64,000 nucleotides of DNA from Gimesia chilikensis. Lineage in GTDB: Bacteria > Planctomycetota > Planctomycetia > Planctomycetales > Planctomycetaceae. The stretch lies in assembly GCF_007744075.1 (NCBI RefSeq), contig NZ_CP036266.1, positions 4,263,748 to 4,327,747 of the forward strand. Direction: 5' to 3'. Positions 1 to 9,693 of the stretch are shown piece after piece. A model generated the notes under the pieces. It was given only the letters and a program-made list of their open reading frames with translations, was not told the DNA's origin and made no database searches. Within the stretch, counting starts at the first letter, position 1. Each line of letters starts with the position of its first letter. The position numbers and the translations under genes are program-made.

Positions 1-840
<840 letters not shown>

Positions 841-889
841 GGCGGCATTACTTCTGTTAAAGGAGATAAATCGATCGGATTCAGGTTTT

Positions 890-918
890 ATTGTAAGGAT
901 CGACGAAAGCAGACTCAA
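890..918 (-). promoter_or_regulatory. Candidate sigma70-type promoter of the sulfatase
   Basis: Read on the minus strand: -35 TTGAGT (918-913), 17-base spacer, -10 TACAAT (895-890). It would give a leader of about 45 bases before the ATG at 840. It lies in the 222-base gap between divergent genes. The match is imperfect, so this is a prediction only. Confidence 0.4.
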
Positions 919-978
919 CCAGAGATTCAGAGTGTCAGGAAGCCTTCACAAGAAATGCGGGAACCGACGGGTTCCGAA

Positions 979-1007
979 TTGATCTGGGTTCTACCACCGG
1001 GTACATT
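979..1007 (+). promoter_or_regulatory. Candidate promoter of the NHL-propeller gene
   Basis: TTGATC (979-984), 17-base spacer, TACATT (1002-1007). Each box matches 4 of 6 consensus bases. The position suits transcription of the gene starting at 1063. Confidence 0.3.
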
Positions 1008-1062
1008 TAATAAACCCCATTGCCGAATTCCTTTCTTTCCAGAGCAGCACGGGAACCAGTAA

Positions 1063-2160
1063 ATGTCAGCTTCAAATCAGACGCGTCGCGACTTTCTTAA
1101 AACCACCGCAGCCGGAACAACGGCTGCTTTGTTCGGAGCCCCAGCGATTCACGCCGATTCCAAAACGGATTCGCGGATCGTACTTGGTACGGGCGATTAC
1201 CAATATGAGGTGACCCACGACTGGGCCAGGCTCCCTTCGAAATTCACCTGGCAGACCACACATAACGTGGCCATCGATAAGGACGGCTTCGTCTACGTGA
1301 TCCATGAAGGACGGGCGGACCAGAAAGATCATCCTTCCATCTTCGTGTTTGACCCCAAGGGGAAATTTGTGCGTGCCTTCGGCAACCAGTTCCAGGGGGG
1401 CGGGCATGGACTGGAAGTCCGCCAGGAGGGGAAGGAACAGTTTCTGTACGTGACCGGGTATCAACATCTGAAAACTTTTGCCAAGCTCGATCTCAAAGGA
1501 GAAACGGTCTGGCAGAAATACGCACCGATGGTGTCGGGGTTTTATGCTTCCGGGGAAGCAACGCGTCCTGAGAAGGTCTGGGGCCGGGACCGATTCCTGC
1601 CGACCAACTTTGCCTTCCATCCGGACGGGGGCTTCTTCCTGGCCGACGGTTACGGGGCGTACCAGATTCATCGCTTCAGTAAAGACGATAAATGGCTGTC
1701 CGCATTTGGGGGACAGGGGAAAGAGGACGGAAAGTTCAATCTGCCCCACGGTCTTTGGATCGACGATCGGCCGGGCCGCGAGGCTTCCGTGGTCGTTGCG
1801 GATCGGGCGAATGCTCGTCTGCAATGGTTCACGCTGGATGGCAAGCACCTGGAAACGATGACCGGCTTCATTCTGCCTGCGAATCTCGATACTTATAAAG
1901 ATCTGCTGCTGGTTCCTGACCTGGCGTCGCGCATTACATTGCTGGACGGTAAGAACAAGGTGATCACACACCTGGGACAGGATCCGGACTGGGCCAAAGC
2001 GATGAAGAGTGCCAAGCCACGGATGCGGGAGACTCCCGAAAAATGGCAGGCGGGTCGCTTCGTGCATCCGCATGATGCCTGTTTTGATCAGGAAGGCAAC
2101 ATCTTTGTCGCAGAATGGGTGGCCACGGGCCGGATCAGTAAACTGAAACACCTTGGATAG
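1063..2160 (+). CDS. Tat-exported NHL-repeat beta-propeller protein
   Basis: 365 residues. The N-terminus has a twin-arginine signal (QTRRDFLKTTAAG, then a hydrophobic stretch ending near PAIHA). The rest is a six-bladed propeller of NHL type, with repeated blade signatures such as NVAIDKDGFVYV, FAFHPDGGFFLADGYG, LPHGLWID, VVVADRANARLQWF and HPHDACFDQEGNIFVAEW. Planctomycetes carry many such exported propellers. Roles proposed for the family range from protein or glycan binding to lyase activity of the peptidylamidoglycolate lyase type, and nothing here decides between them. It is followed after 69 bases by the HEAT-sialidase gene on the same strand and may be co-transcribed with it. Confidence 0.85.
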   Translation: MSASNQTRRDFLKTTAAGTTAALFGAPAIHADSKTDSRIVLGTGDYQYEVTHDWARLPSKFTWQTTHNVAIDKDGFVYVIHEGRADQKDHPSIFVFDPKGKFVRAFGNQFQGGGHGLEVRQEGKEQFLYVTGYQHLKTFAKLDLKGETVWQKYAPMVSGFYASGEATRPEKVWGRDRFLPTNFAFHPDGGFFLADGYGAYQIHRFSKDDKWLSAFGGQGKEDGKFNLPHGLWIDDRPGREASVVVADRANARLQWFTLDGKHLETMTGFILPANLDTYKDLLLVPDLASRITLLDGKNKVITHLGQDPDWAKAMKSAKPRMRETPEKWQAGRFVHPHDACFDQEGNIFVAEWVATGRISKLKHLG

Positions 2161-2229
2161 TCTGTTAATCAAAAACTCCTACTTACAGTAAGCGCACGTT
2201 ATCTCTCTCCTCGAATTAGAAATCACACC

Positions 2230-4152
2230 ATGATGAAACGTACCCTCCTGCTGTTGACGCTTGTTTTCACTCTCGGTTCCTTCGCGCTGGCGGACGCCGG
2301 CTCTCCGCAACCGAAAATCAAGCTCAGTCCGGAAACGGAAAAGAAATGCCTGGCCGTACTGCGTGAAGCGATTCAGAGTGATGAGTTCTGGCCTTCAATG
2401 CACGCTGCCGAGGCGCTGACTCTCGCCGGGAAGGGAGCGGAGGTCCGCAAGATTGTGGAGCCGAAACTGAAGACCGACAAAGACGACCAGCATCGCTGCG
2501 GTCTGGCCCGGGAACTGGTGCGTGCGGGAGACCGTTCGAAAGCGGCCATCATGTTTCAGATCCTGGCAGGTAAGAATCCTTACGGACACGTGCATGCCTG
2601 CGAGTCGCTTTACAAAGTCAACGAACTGGGTGACGGGACGCTGATTCGAGAAGCCATGAAATCCGAGGATCCGAAGAAAGCGATGATGGCCGCCGCCCTG
2701 CTCTGTCGCTGGGGAAATCCCGAGGGGTATAAGGTCGTTCGCAAATATCTGGAAGATCCCGATGTCAAACTGGCGAGTATCGCTGCCTGGATCATTGCCC
2801 GGGTGGGAGACAAGCAGGATATCCCGGCTCTCAAAGCCAACCTGAAGCGGACCGACGATGCGTTTACCCGCTGCTATTTTGAATGTGCCCTGGCAATGCT
2901 GGGTGATGCCGAAGGGCTGGCAGCGGTCAAGCGGAACCTCTCCAGTGAGGATGCCGCGGTGAAGACGTACTCGGCCATCTTCGCGGGCGAAGCGGGTGCC
3001 AGTAACCTCAAAGACAAGCTGATTAAACAGCTGGATGATGAGACTCTGGATGCACGCGTGCGGGCAGCCCAGGCACTGATCGTGCTGGCGAAAGCTGAGC
3101 CACCGAAAGACGAGATCATCGTCACCGACGTGTATGAAGCGTCGAAAGAGTATCCCCGTTATAGTGAAGGATCGATCCTGCCTTTAAACGATGGTTCGCT
3201 GCTCTTCGCAACGACACAGTTTATCGGCAGCGGCTCCGATTTCGCGACGGCCCGGATCATTGCGAAAAAGTCGACCGACGGGGGACGCACCTGGAGCAAA
3301 CCACGCGTCCTGCAGGAAAATACGGGAAAGAAGAATGTTATGTCCGCCACGCTACGTTACCTGGCGGGCCCCGAGCATGAACAGCGACCGATTGGTCTGT
3401 TCTACCTGAAAAAGAATACGCTGTCGGATCTGAAAGCGTACCTTAAGATTTCCAATGACAACGGGAAGACGTTTGGCCCGCCGACTGAGATTACGACTCC
3501 CCCCGGATATCACGTGATGAACAATGACCGGATTACGATTCTCTCCACTGGACGCTGGCTGGCCCCCGTGGCTTCGACAGCCGACGTACATAAAGAGAAT
3601 CATTTCGTCTGCACCTGTTTCATCTCAGATGACCAGGGTAAAACCTGGCGACAGTCGAAAGGGAAAGTTGATTACGCCCGACGCGGAGCGATGGAGCCGG
3701 AAGTATTTGAGCTGAAGGACGGCAGGGTTCTCATGATTTTCCGCACGCAGTTCGGGCATATCGGCTCGAGCGTGTCTGGTGACGGAGGTAACACGTGGAG
3801 CACGCCTGCTTCCTGGGGCGTTCGTGCTCCCGAAGCACCGGCGACACTGCGACGTGTGCCTTCAACGGGCGATTTAATGCTGATCTGGAACGACAACTAC
3901 GATCCAAAGGCGAAGAGCCATGGAGGAACGCGATCGCCGCTGACTGTTGCCATCAGCGATAATGAGGGGCATTCCTGGAAAATCAAACGGAATCTGGAGA
4001 CAGAAACCGACCACGGTTACTCGTACATCAGCCTGATCTTTTACCAGGGACGGGCGATCATGAGCTATTACGTCAGCGATCCCAACCGCAAGATTTCGTC
4101 CCGCTTCCGTTCGATTCCGCTGGCCTGGTTTTACGAGGAGACATCCGACTAA
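2230..4152 (+). CDS. Secreted HEAT-repeat / sialidase-like (BNR) fusion protein
   Basis: 640 residues. A signal peptide covers about residues 1-23. Residues about 30-290 are helical HEAT-like repeats with recurring A-A-x-x-L-x-x-x-G and D-P-x-V-x-x-x-A-A patterns. Residues about 295-635 form a sialidase-type six-bladed propeller with five Asp-boxes of S-x-D-x-G-x-T-W type: STDGGRTW (near 348), SNDNGKTF, SDDQGKTW, SGDGGNTW and SDNEGHSW. The propeller's first blade carries RYSEGSI where canonical sialidases have an FRIP-type arginine motif. Glycosidase activity is therefore plausible but unproven. The ATG at 2230 is followed by a second ATG. The adjoining sulfatase and second BNR gene point to extracellular glycan work. 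Confidence 0.8.
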   Translation: MMKRTLLLLTLVFTLGSFALADAGSPQPKIKLSPETEKKCLAVLREAIQSDEFWPSMHAAEALTLAGKGAEVRKIVEPKLKTDKDDQHRCGLARELVRAGDRSKAAIMFQILAGKNPYGHVHACESLYKVNELGDGTLIREAMKSEDPKKAMMAAALLCRWGNPEGYKVVRKYLEDPDVKLASIAAWIIARVGDKQDIPALKANLKRTDDAFTRCYFECALAMLGDAEGLAAVKRNLSSEDAAVKTYSAIFAGEAGASNLKDKLIKQLDDETLDARVRAAQALIVLAKAEPPKDEIIVTDVYEASKEYPRYSEGSILPLNDGSLLFATTQFIGSGSDFATARIIAKKSTDGGRTWSKPRVLQENTGKKNVMSATLRYLAGPEHEQRPIGLFYLKKNTLSDLKAYLKISNDNGKTFGPPTEITTPPGYHVMNNDRITILSTGRWLAPVASTADVHKENHFVCTCFISDDQGKTWRQSKGKVDYARRGAMEPEVFELKDGRVLMIFRTQFGHIGSSVSGDGGNTWSTPASWGVRAPEAPATLRRVPSTGDLMLIWNDNYDPKAKSHGGTRSPLTVAISDNEGHSWKIKRNLETETDHGYSYISLIFYQGRAIMSYYVSDPNRKISSRFRSIPLAWFYEETSD

Positions 4153-4165
4153 CATAACACGACTT

Positions 4166-4192
4166 CCCCGTCACTCAGCACCGGTGACGGGG
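4166..4192. terminator. Terminator-like hairpin between convergent genes
   Basis: CCCCGTCAC (4166-4174) pairs perfectly with GTGACGGGG (4184-4192) around a 9-base loop, in the 52-base gap between two genes that end toward each other. Neither side has a clear T-run, so rho-independent termination is only suggested by position. Confidence 0.5.
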
Positions 4193-4204
4193 ATCATGAG
4201 TTGC

Positions 4205-5464
4205 TTACTTACTGCCGAGGCAGTAGAGCATTTCCTGTCGTTTCCCATCAACTTCTTCAGTCACCCGCATGAAGATGCGACTGTCGACGATGGTGGGAGT
4301 CGCGAAGACTTCGGTGCCGAGTTTATTTTCGGAGATCATGACGAACTTATCGGGGTTGGCACGGAAGATATAGGTCTCGCCGGCTTCGTTGGTAACATAG
4401 ATTCGCGTGCCAACCAGCACGGGTGAGGAACTGAATGTTCCGCCCAGACGGCCTTTCCAGCGTTCTTTGCCGGTTTTGATATCCCAGCAGATCGCGACGC
4501 CGTTGTCGGTTACAGAATAGATATAATCGTCTTTCACGAGCATGGAGGGAACGTAGACACGAGTGCTGTTCTCCCAGACGACTTCGCCGGAGCCATCGGC
4601 TTTGACGGCGGACATGTGATTTTTGGGGTAACCGCCGCTGGTGAGAATGAGTTCGCCGTTGGAAACAGTTGAGGTGACACATTCGGTGGTCGCCCCGTCT
4701 ATTTCCCAGAGGATCTTCCCGGTCAGTGGATTCATGCCGGTGACGAGGTTGCAGCCGGTCATCAGCAGTTGCTCTTTACCGGCGACATTCAGGATGATCG
4801 GCGAAGGGTAGTTCGGTGTTTTGGGGCGTTCATTTTTCCAGACGATTTTACCATCGGTACGGTTCAGGCCGGCAATGGCACCGCCGCCTTTGTTGTCGGC
4901 GGAGACAATTACCAGCGGTCCGTAAATCGCGGGAGAGGAACCGTAGCCCTGGTGGATGATGTAATCGGTGATCTTCGTCTGCCAGAGCTGTTTGCCGTCC
5001 AGAGAGAGTGCCGTGGTGTAAGCGGCGCCGTTGTTGATGAAGTTAATGAAGACCCGTTCGCCGTCACAGGCGACGGTCGAGGAGGCGTGTGTTGATTTCT
5101 TATTTCCCTTGGTACTGAGGCCCCCTTTGAAGACGTCCGTCTTCCAGAGTTTTTTGCCAGTCTGGCGATCATAGCAGAGGACGAATTGCGTTTCCTGTTC
5201 GGTATCAGCCGAGGCGAGGAAGACCTGATTGTTATAGACGGTAGGTGAACCATAGCCTCTGCCGGGGACGGCTGATTTCCAGATTACGTTTTCCGTGGCG
5301 CTCCATTTCACTGGTGGATTCTGGCTGGCGCTGGCAACGCCATTGCGGTGCAGGCCACGCCACCAGGGCCAGTCGCTGGCTTGAAACTGGGGCAGATCAG
5401 CGGCGGAGAGAATCGCAGACGGACATAACAACAGCGTCAGACAGACCAGCAGAGTTCGAGACAT
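4205..5464 (-). CDS. Exported PQQ-like beta-propeller protein
   Basis: 419 residues. The signal peptide covers about 1-21 (MSRTLLVCLTLLLCPSAILS). Mature blades follow the PQQ/BamB-like pattern (YDRQTGKKLWKTD, LDGKQLWQ, DGKIVWKNE, TGKILWEIDGA, KTGKERWKG). The N-terminal WPWWRGLHRNGVA signature is typical of a large planctomycete family of this kind. Such proteins are usually scaffolds or enzymes of unknown substrate. No quinoprotein dehydrogenase catalytic residues are evident, so 'PQQ-like' describes the fold only. A paralogue lies at 43574. The gene converges on the HEAT-sialidase gene and diverges from the sialidase-like gene at 5682. Confidence 0.85.
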   Translation of the reverse strand: MSRTLLVCLTLLLCPSAILSAADLPQFQASDWPWWRGLHRNGVASASQNPPVKWSATENVIWKSAVPGRGYGSPTVYNNQVFLASADTEQETQFVLCYDRQTGKKLWKTDVFKGGLSTKGNKKSTHASSTVACDGERVFINFINNGAAYTTALSLDGKQLWQTKITDYIIHQGYGSSPAIYGPLVIVSADNKGGGAIAGLNRTDGKIVWKNERPKTPNYPSPIILNVAGKEQLLMTGCNLVTGMNPLTGKILWEIDGATTECVTSTVSNGELILTSGGYPKNHMSAVKADGSGEVVWENSTRVYVPSMLVKDDYIYSVTDNGVAICWDIKTGKERWKGRLGGTFSSSPVLVGTRIYVTNEAGETYIFRANPDKFVMISENKLGTEVFATPTIVDSRIFMRVTEEVDGKRQEMLYCLGSK

Positions 5465-5681
5465 CAGGATGCTTTCTTCGGGTATGAATGTCGGAGAGAC
5501 GGAATCGATTCAGCTGAACCGACGGGCAAGAAATCAGTCATTCATTGTAAACCGTCTGAGGCAGACCGCAAGTAAAGTCTGCAGAATCTGAAGTTTGCTG
5601 TCTGACACCCCGCCGGTTATCATGAAACGACCATCACTGATGATCAGGTTCTGCCACATACTTTCAAACCAGGATAACACC

Positions 5682-6950
5682 ATGCGAATCTTCTCCCCTG
5701 CTCTCTGGCTGCTGATGCTCTGCTGTGCTGTCTCAACGATTCAGGCGGGAGATCCGAAACTTCCCGAGCAGGATTCGCCGGACTTTCAGATTCAGCTGAG
5801 CAGAGCCACCAAAGGGTATGATGGGAAGACCTGCTGGGTGCATGCGCGAGCCGGTGCGATTCCCGTTGACGCACCGGGGAACCCGCATAAACTTCCGATC
5901 GTTGTGATGACCATGCAGAAGCTGCTGCTGACCGGAAGCGATGTCTTCTATGCGTTGAATTCCATGCGAACCGATAATCTGGGTCAAACCTGGGAAGGTC
6001 CGTTCGAACAGAAGAACCTGGGGCGACACGATCTGGCCGATGGAGGCGAGGTCGTCGTCTCTGACTTCTGGCCGCAGTGGCATGCCAAATCAAACACATT
6101 GCTGGGCATCGGTCACACGGTCCGTTATTACAATAACCGCATTGATCACAAGAAAAATATCCGCGTGTCTTCATATGCGACGTATGATCCTGTCAAGAAT
6201 GTCTGGTCGGACTGGCAGTCCCTCAAACTTCCGGAGGGCCCAGAGTTTGCCAGCAGCGGTGCCGGTTCGGTTCAGCGATATGATCTCCCCAATGGGGATA
6301 TCCTGCTGCCGGTCTATTACAAACGACCAGAGAAGAAGCGTTCCGACGTGATGGTGCTCCGCTGTCGCTTTGATGGCAAGACACTAAAATACGTTGAACA
6401 TGGAAACGAACTCTCCATTGACGTCAAACGGGGCTATGCGGAACCTTCGATTACGAAATTTGGAGACTGGTTTTACCTGACGCTCCGCAATGATGATGCC
6501 GCCTATGTCACCCGCAGTAAGGACGGACTGCATTTCGAGCCTCCGCGAAAATGGACGTTTGAAGATGGTACTGACCTGGGCAGTTATAACACGCAGGCGC
6601 ACTGGGTGACGCACTCTGGTGGTCTGTACCTGGTCTACACGCGACGCGGCGCGAACAACGACCATGTGATACGACATCGGGCTCCGTTGTTCATCGGACG
6701 CGTTAATCCGGAGAAGCTGGCTGTCGTTCGCGACTCAGAGTGTATTCTGGTTCCCGAACGGGGCGCCCGCCTGGGTAACTTCGGTGTGGTGGATGTGAAT
6801 GAAAATGAGACCTGGGTGATTGTTACCGAATGGATGCAACGCTTCGGCCCCGATTATGTCATGCCCGTCGACAACAAGTACGGCGCTGATAACAGTGTTT
6901 ACGTTTCGAAGATTCTGTGGAAGAAGCCGAACCGGTTGATGAAGAAATAA
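5682..6950 (+). CDS. Exported sialidase-like (BNR-type) protein
   Basis: 422 residues from the ATG at 5682, chosen because it opens a clean signal peptide (MRIFSPALWLLMLCCAVS, cleavage near IQAG) after an AGGA at 5671-5674. An upstream frame extension to 5595 adds a non-signal tail and is unlikely. The mature part is a sialidase-superfamily propeller. It has one clear Asp-box-like turn (RTDNLGQTWEGPF) and a weaker one (SKDGLHFEP). Blade starts such as LPNGDILLPVYY and RYDLPNGD are typical of planctomycete BNR proteins. The catalytic residues are not obvious, so the activity could be a glycoside hydrolase of another specificity or binding only. Confidence 0.7.
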   Translation: MRIFSPALWLLMLCCAVSTIQAGDPKLPEQDSPDFQIQLSRATKGYDGKTCWVHARAGAIPVDAPGNPHKLPIVVMTMQKLLLTGSDVFYALNSMRTDNLGQTWEGPFEQKNLGRHDLADGGEVVVSDFWPQWHAKSNTLLGIGHTVRYYNNRIDHKKNIRVSSYATYDPVKNVWSDWQSLKLPEGPEFASSGAGSVQRYDLPNGDILLPVYYKRPEKKRSDVMVLRCRFDGKTLKYVEHGNELSIDVKRGYAEPSITKFGDWFYLTLRNDDAAYVTRSKDGLHFEPPRKWTFEDGTDLGSYNTQAHWVTHSGGLYLVYTRRGANNDHVIRHRAPLFIGRVNPEKLAVVRDSECILVPERGARLGNFGVVDVNENETWVIVTEWMQRFGPDYVMPVDNKYGADNSVYVSKILWKKPNRLMKK

Positions 6951-7118
6951 TTTAACTCAAGGAAAACGAGAGACGGAAATCGAAATTTACTTGCACCCGA
7001 ATTCCGGTTTGCTAACTTGGTGAACAGATCCGTATTCGACAGGCACAGCTGATATAGTTCATTATTCGCAGCCGGTGGGGAAACTGCTCACAGTGCTCCC
7101 CGGCAGATCGGAAATCCC

Positions 7119-8243
7119 ATGATGATGATCGTGTATGTGGCGTTGGGGGTTGTGTTAGGGTTTGTGCTGCTGATTCTGCTGGCCTGGTTCTGGCTGAAAT
7201 GGAAGTTTCGCAGTTTCGCTGCCCGATTTGCGGATGAATTCGCGAGTGCGATGGCTCAGATGGGCGGCATGGCACCGCCGTTACGGATCGATCTGGAACC
7301 GATGCAGGAGGCTGACTGGTCTGACGGCGACAAGGCAGATTTGATTACCGAGACGCTGATAGAGCTGGGCTATGAACCGGATGGGCTGTTTGAAGCGTAT
7401 GCCCCCTTGCAGATTGAGATCCAGGGTTTCAGAAACAGCCAGTCTTCTTCGCTTGCGGCATTATATGAAATCAAACAGGTGGATCGACTTTGTCTGGACC
7501 TGGTTGCCGATTTATCCGACGGCACTCACATCACGGTCTCGAATGCTGAGGATAAAGGTCTGGATCATCCCCAGTTTTCAAGGCTGATTCGACTGGATCA
7601 TCTGGACCTCTCAGAACCAGAGCAGGTCCGAGAGATGCATGCACGTCTCTTAGAAGAATTGCAGGGAGAGACGACTGTCGATCTGACGGGCCAGAAATTC
7701 GAAGACAATTTTGAATCCTTCTGGGCCAGGGAAATGGACTGGCGAATGGAACGGGGAGGCGTGACCACCGAGGAAGTCATTCGCATCTCTGCAAAGAACG
7801 GTGAGCCTGAACCGAGCGAAGAAGAGATTGAACTGGCCAAACGCCCCTGGAAGCAGCAGATTGACAATTTCATTACCGACCAGATTCGGAAAGACTATCT
7901 CAACAACACGAACATGTCGGGCAAGGAGTGGGAAGAGACTCTTGATCGTCTGGTGATTGTCCATGAACATTCAGAAGCGTCTCACCTGATCGATACACTC
8001 ACAGACACCATCTGCTATGAAAGTGATCTAGATGATGAAGATGACGACGATCAAGAGGACCCGTATCTCAAAGCAGAACAGGAATTGAATCAAATCTTTC
8101 GGTCTGAAGCATGCGTGATGAACGCCTTCCACCGGGCTCTGGATTTGTTACCCTCCGATCGAAAATACACACTGCAGACAACAACCGAGTCTCCCTGGAA
8201 GAGTGAGATTTATCTCTCCCCGAAATACTACGATGAGTATTAA
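7119..8243 (+). CDS. Membrane-anchored protein of unknown function
   Basis: 374 residues, not recognised. One N-terminal transmembrane helix (residues about 4-26, rich in V, L and I and ending AWFWLKWKF) anchors a large soluble domain. That domain is strongly acidic, with an Asp/Glu run near residues 305-315 (DLDDEDDDDQED). The middle part (residues about 60-200) has alternating strands and helices with no motif I can name. Positive residues after the helix suggest the domain faces the cytoplasm. The ATG at 7119 is followed by two further ATG codons, so the exact start may shift by up to two residues. It is preceded by 168 non-coding bases and seems to be its own transcript. Confidence 0.75.
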   Translation: MMMIVYVALGVVLGFVLLILLAWFWLKWKFRSFAARFADEFASAMAQMGGMAPPLRIDLEPMQEADWSDGDKADLITETLIELGYEPDGLFEAYAPLQIEIQGFRNSQSSSLAALYEIKQVDRLCLDLVADLSDGTHITVSNAEDKGLDHPQFSRLIRLDHLDLSEPEQVREMHARLLEELQGETTVDLTGQKFEDNFESFWAREMDWRMERGGVTTEEVIRISAKNGEPEPSEEEIELAKRPWKQQIDNFITDQIRKDYLNNTNMSGKEWEETLDRLVIVHEHSEASHLIDTLTDTICYESDLDDEDDDDQEDPYLKAEQELNQIFRSEACVMNAFHRALDLLPSDRKYTLQTTTESPWKSEIYLSPKYYDEY

Positions 8244-8274
8244 CATCAGCCAGCCCCTTTTACATCAACCCCGC

Positions 8275-8304
8275 TTGATACATCATTCTCCTGCATGGTA
8301 GGAT
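8275..8304 (+). promoter_or_regulatory. Candidate promoter of the Gfo/Idh/MocA pair
   Basis: TTGATA (8275-8280), 18-base spacer, TAGGAT (8299-8304), about 58 bases before the ATG at 8363. The -35 box is good and the -10 box weak. Confidence 0.35.
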
Positions 8305-8362
8305 GAAGACCTGCGATTTGCGTCCGTACTCGAAATCAAAACCCCGTCTGAGGAGATTCGTT

Positions 8363-9649
8363 ATGACTCACGTCAATCGTCGCACATTCATGGGTGCTTC
8401 CCTGGCTTCGATGAGCCTGGCCTCTCTGAGTCAGGCTGCGGTCTCCGCGAATGAAAAGGTGAATGTCGCCCTGGTGGGATGTGGCGGTCGCGGACGTGGG
8501 TTGGGAAGCTGGTTTGCGAAACTCCCCGAGAGCAATCTGGTCGCGGTCTGTGATCCCGATCAGAATCGGAGTGGCCAGATGGCAGAGCAGGCTGAAAAGG
8601 CCGGCGCAAAGCGACCGCGCCAGGTGGAAGACTTCCGCAGCCTGCTGGACGGAGAGGAGATCGATGCCATCGTGATTGCGACTCCCGACCACTGGCACAC
8701 TCCCGCGGCGATCATGGCCTGCCAGGCCGGCAAAGACGTGTATGTCGAAAAGCCCTGTTCGCACAACATTCACGAGGGTCGCCAACTGGTCAATGCCGCC
8801 CGTAAATACAAGCGTGTGGTGCAGCACGGAACGAATCTACGGGCGACTCCCGTCTATCAGAAAGCGTGGAAGCAAATCCAGGACGGTGCCATCGGGAAGG
8901 TCATGATGATCAAGGCGATCAACAATCAGCGTCGGGCCCTGTATCCGCCACGTCCCGATGAAGCGGTTCCTGAAGGTGTGAATTATGATCTGTGGCTGGG
9001 TCCGGCCCAGAAGCGGCCCTTCAATCGCAATTGTTTTCATACGTCCTGGCACTGGAACTGGGATTTCGGCACCGGGGACATTGGCAATGACGGAGTGCAT
9101 CAGATCGACATTGGTCGCTGGGCGTTGAATCTCAAGGCACCGAATGCGGTTTCCTGCAGTGGTGCGAAGCTGGGTTCCAAAGGGGATGCCCAGGAAACTC
9201 CCGACACGATGGTGGTTACCTGGGAGTATGACGATCTGCTCTACGTCTATGAGCAGCGCGACTTCACCCCCTACCGGATGCAGGCTCATCGCCACGATAA
9301 CGATAACATCATTTACGGCGACAAAGGGTTCATGATGGTTGATCGTTCCGGGTATCGGATCTTCTACAAGCATGAACGCGGCCCGGCTTTCGAACAGAAA
9401 TGGCAGGACACGGGAGCTCATTACCAGAACTTCCTTGACTGCGTCAAAAACCGCAAGTCGCAGGAACTGCTGGCAGAGATTGAGGAAGGTCACTATTCAG
9501 CGATGCTCAGCCACCTGGGGAATATCGCATACCGCACCGGACGCCGTCTGGTCTTCGATCCGGAAACGGAGACCTTCCCGGAAGACAAAGACGCCAATCA
9601 GTATTTGACAAAAAATTATCGTGACGGCTACGAACTGCCGCAGGTATGA
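8363..9649 (+). CDS. Tat-exported Gfo/Idh/MocA-family oxidoreductase
   Basis: 428 residues from the ATG at 8363, which has AGGAG (8351-8355) at ideal spacing and starts a twin-arginine-type signal (VNRRTFMGASLASMSLAS). Further upstream Met codons lack this support. The N-terminal Rossmann domain shows VALVGCGGRGRG, the acidic end of the second strand in VAVCDPD, and the family EKP motif (VEKPCSHN). Conserved downstream motifs are FHTSWHWNWDFGTGDIGNDG and HQIDIGRW. Members reduce or oxidise sugars or cyclitols with NAD(P). Export of the cofactor-loaded protein through Tat is common in planctomycetes. It is followed by a second family member after 44 bases, probably the same operon. Confidence 0.9.
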   Translation: MTHVNRRTFMGASLASMSLASLSQAAVSANEKVNVALVGCGGRGRGLGSWFAKLPESNLVAVCDPDQNRSGQMAEQAEKAGAKRPRQVEDFRSLLDGEEIDAIVIATPDHWHTPAAIMACQAGKDVYVEKPCSHNIHEGRQLVNAARKYKRVVQHGTNLRATPVYQKAWKQIQDGAIGKVMMIKAINNQRRALYPPRPDEAVPEGVNYDLWLGPAQKRPFNRNCFHTSWHWNWDFGTGDIGNDGVHQIDIGRWALNLKAPNAVSCSGAKLGSKGDAQETPDTMVVTWEYDDLLYVYEQRDFTPYRMQAHRHDNDNIIYGDKGFMMVDRSGYRIFYKHERGPAFEQKWQDTGAHYQNFLDCVKNRKSQELLAEIEEGHYSAMLSHLGNIAYRTGRRLVFDPETETFPEDKDANQYLTKNYRDGYELPQV

Positions 9650-9693
9650 TGCATTAGAGATCACAGCAACGCACATCAGAAGAAAGCAGAGAC

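Noticed and set aside
1072-2172. A 366-codon open frame on the minus strand
   Set aside because: It lies antisense to the NHL-propeller gene, which has a Tat signal and clear blade repeats; the antisense product shows no motif.
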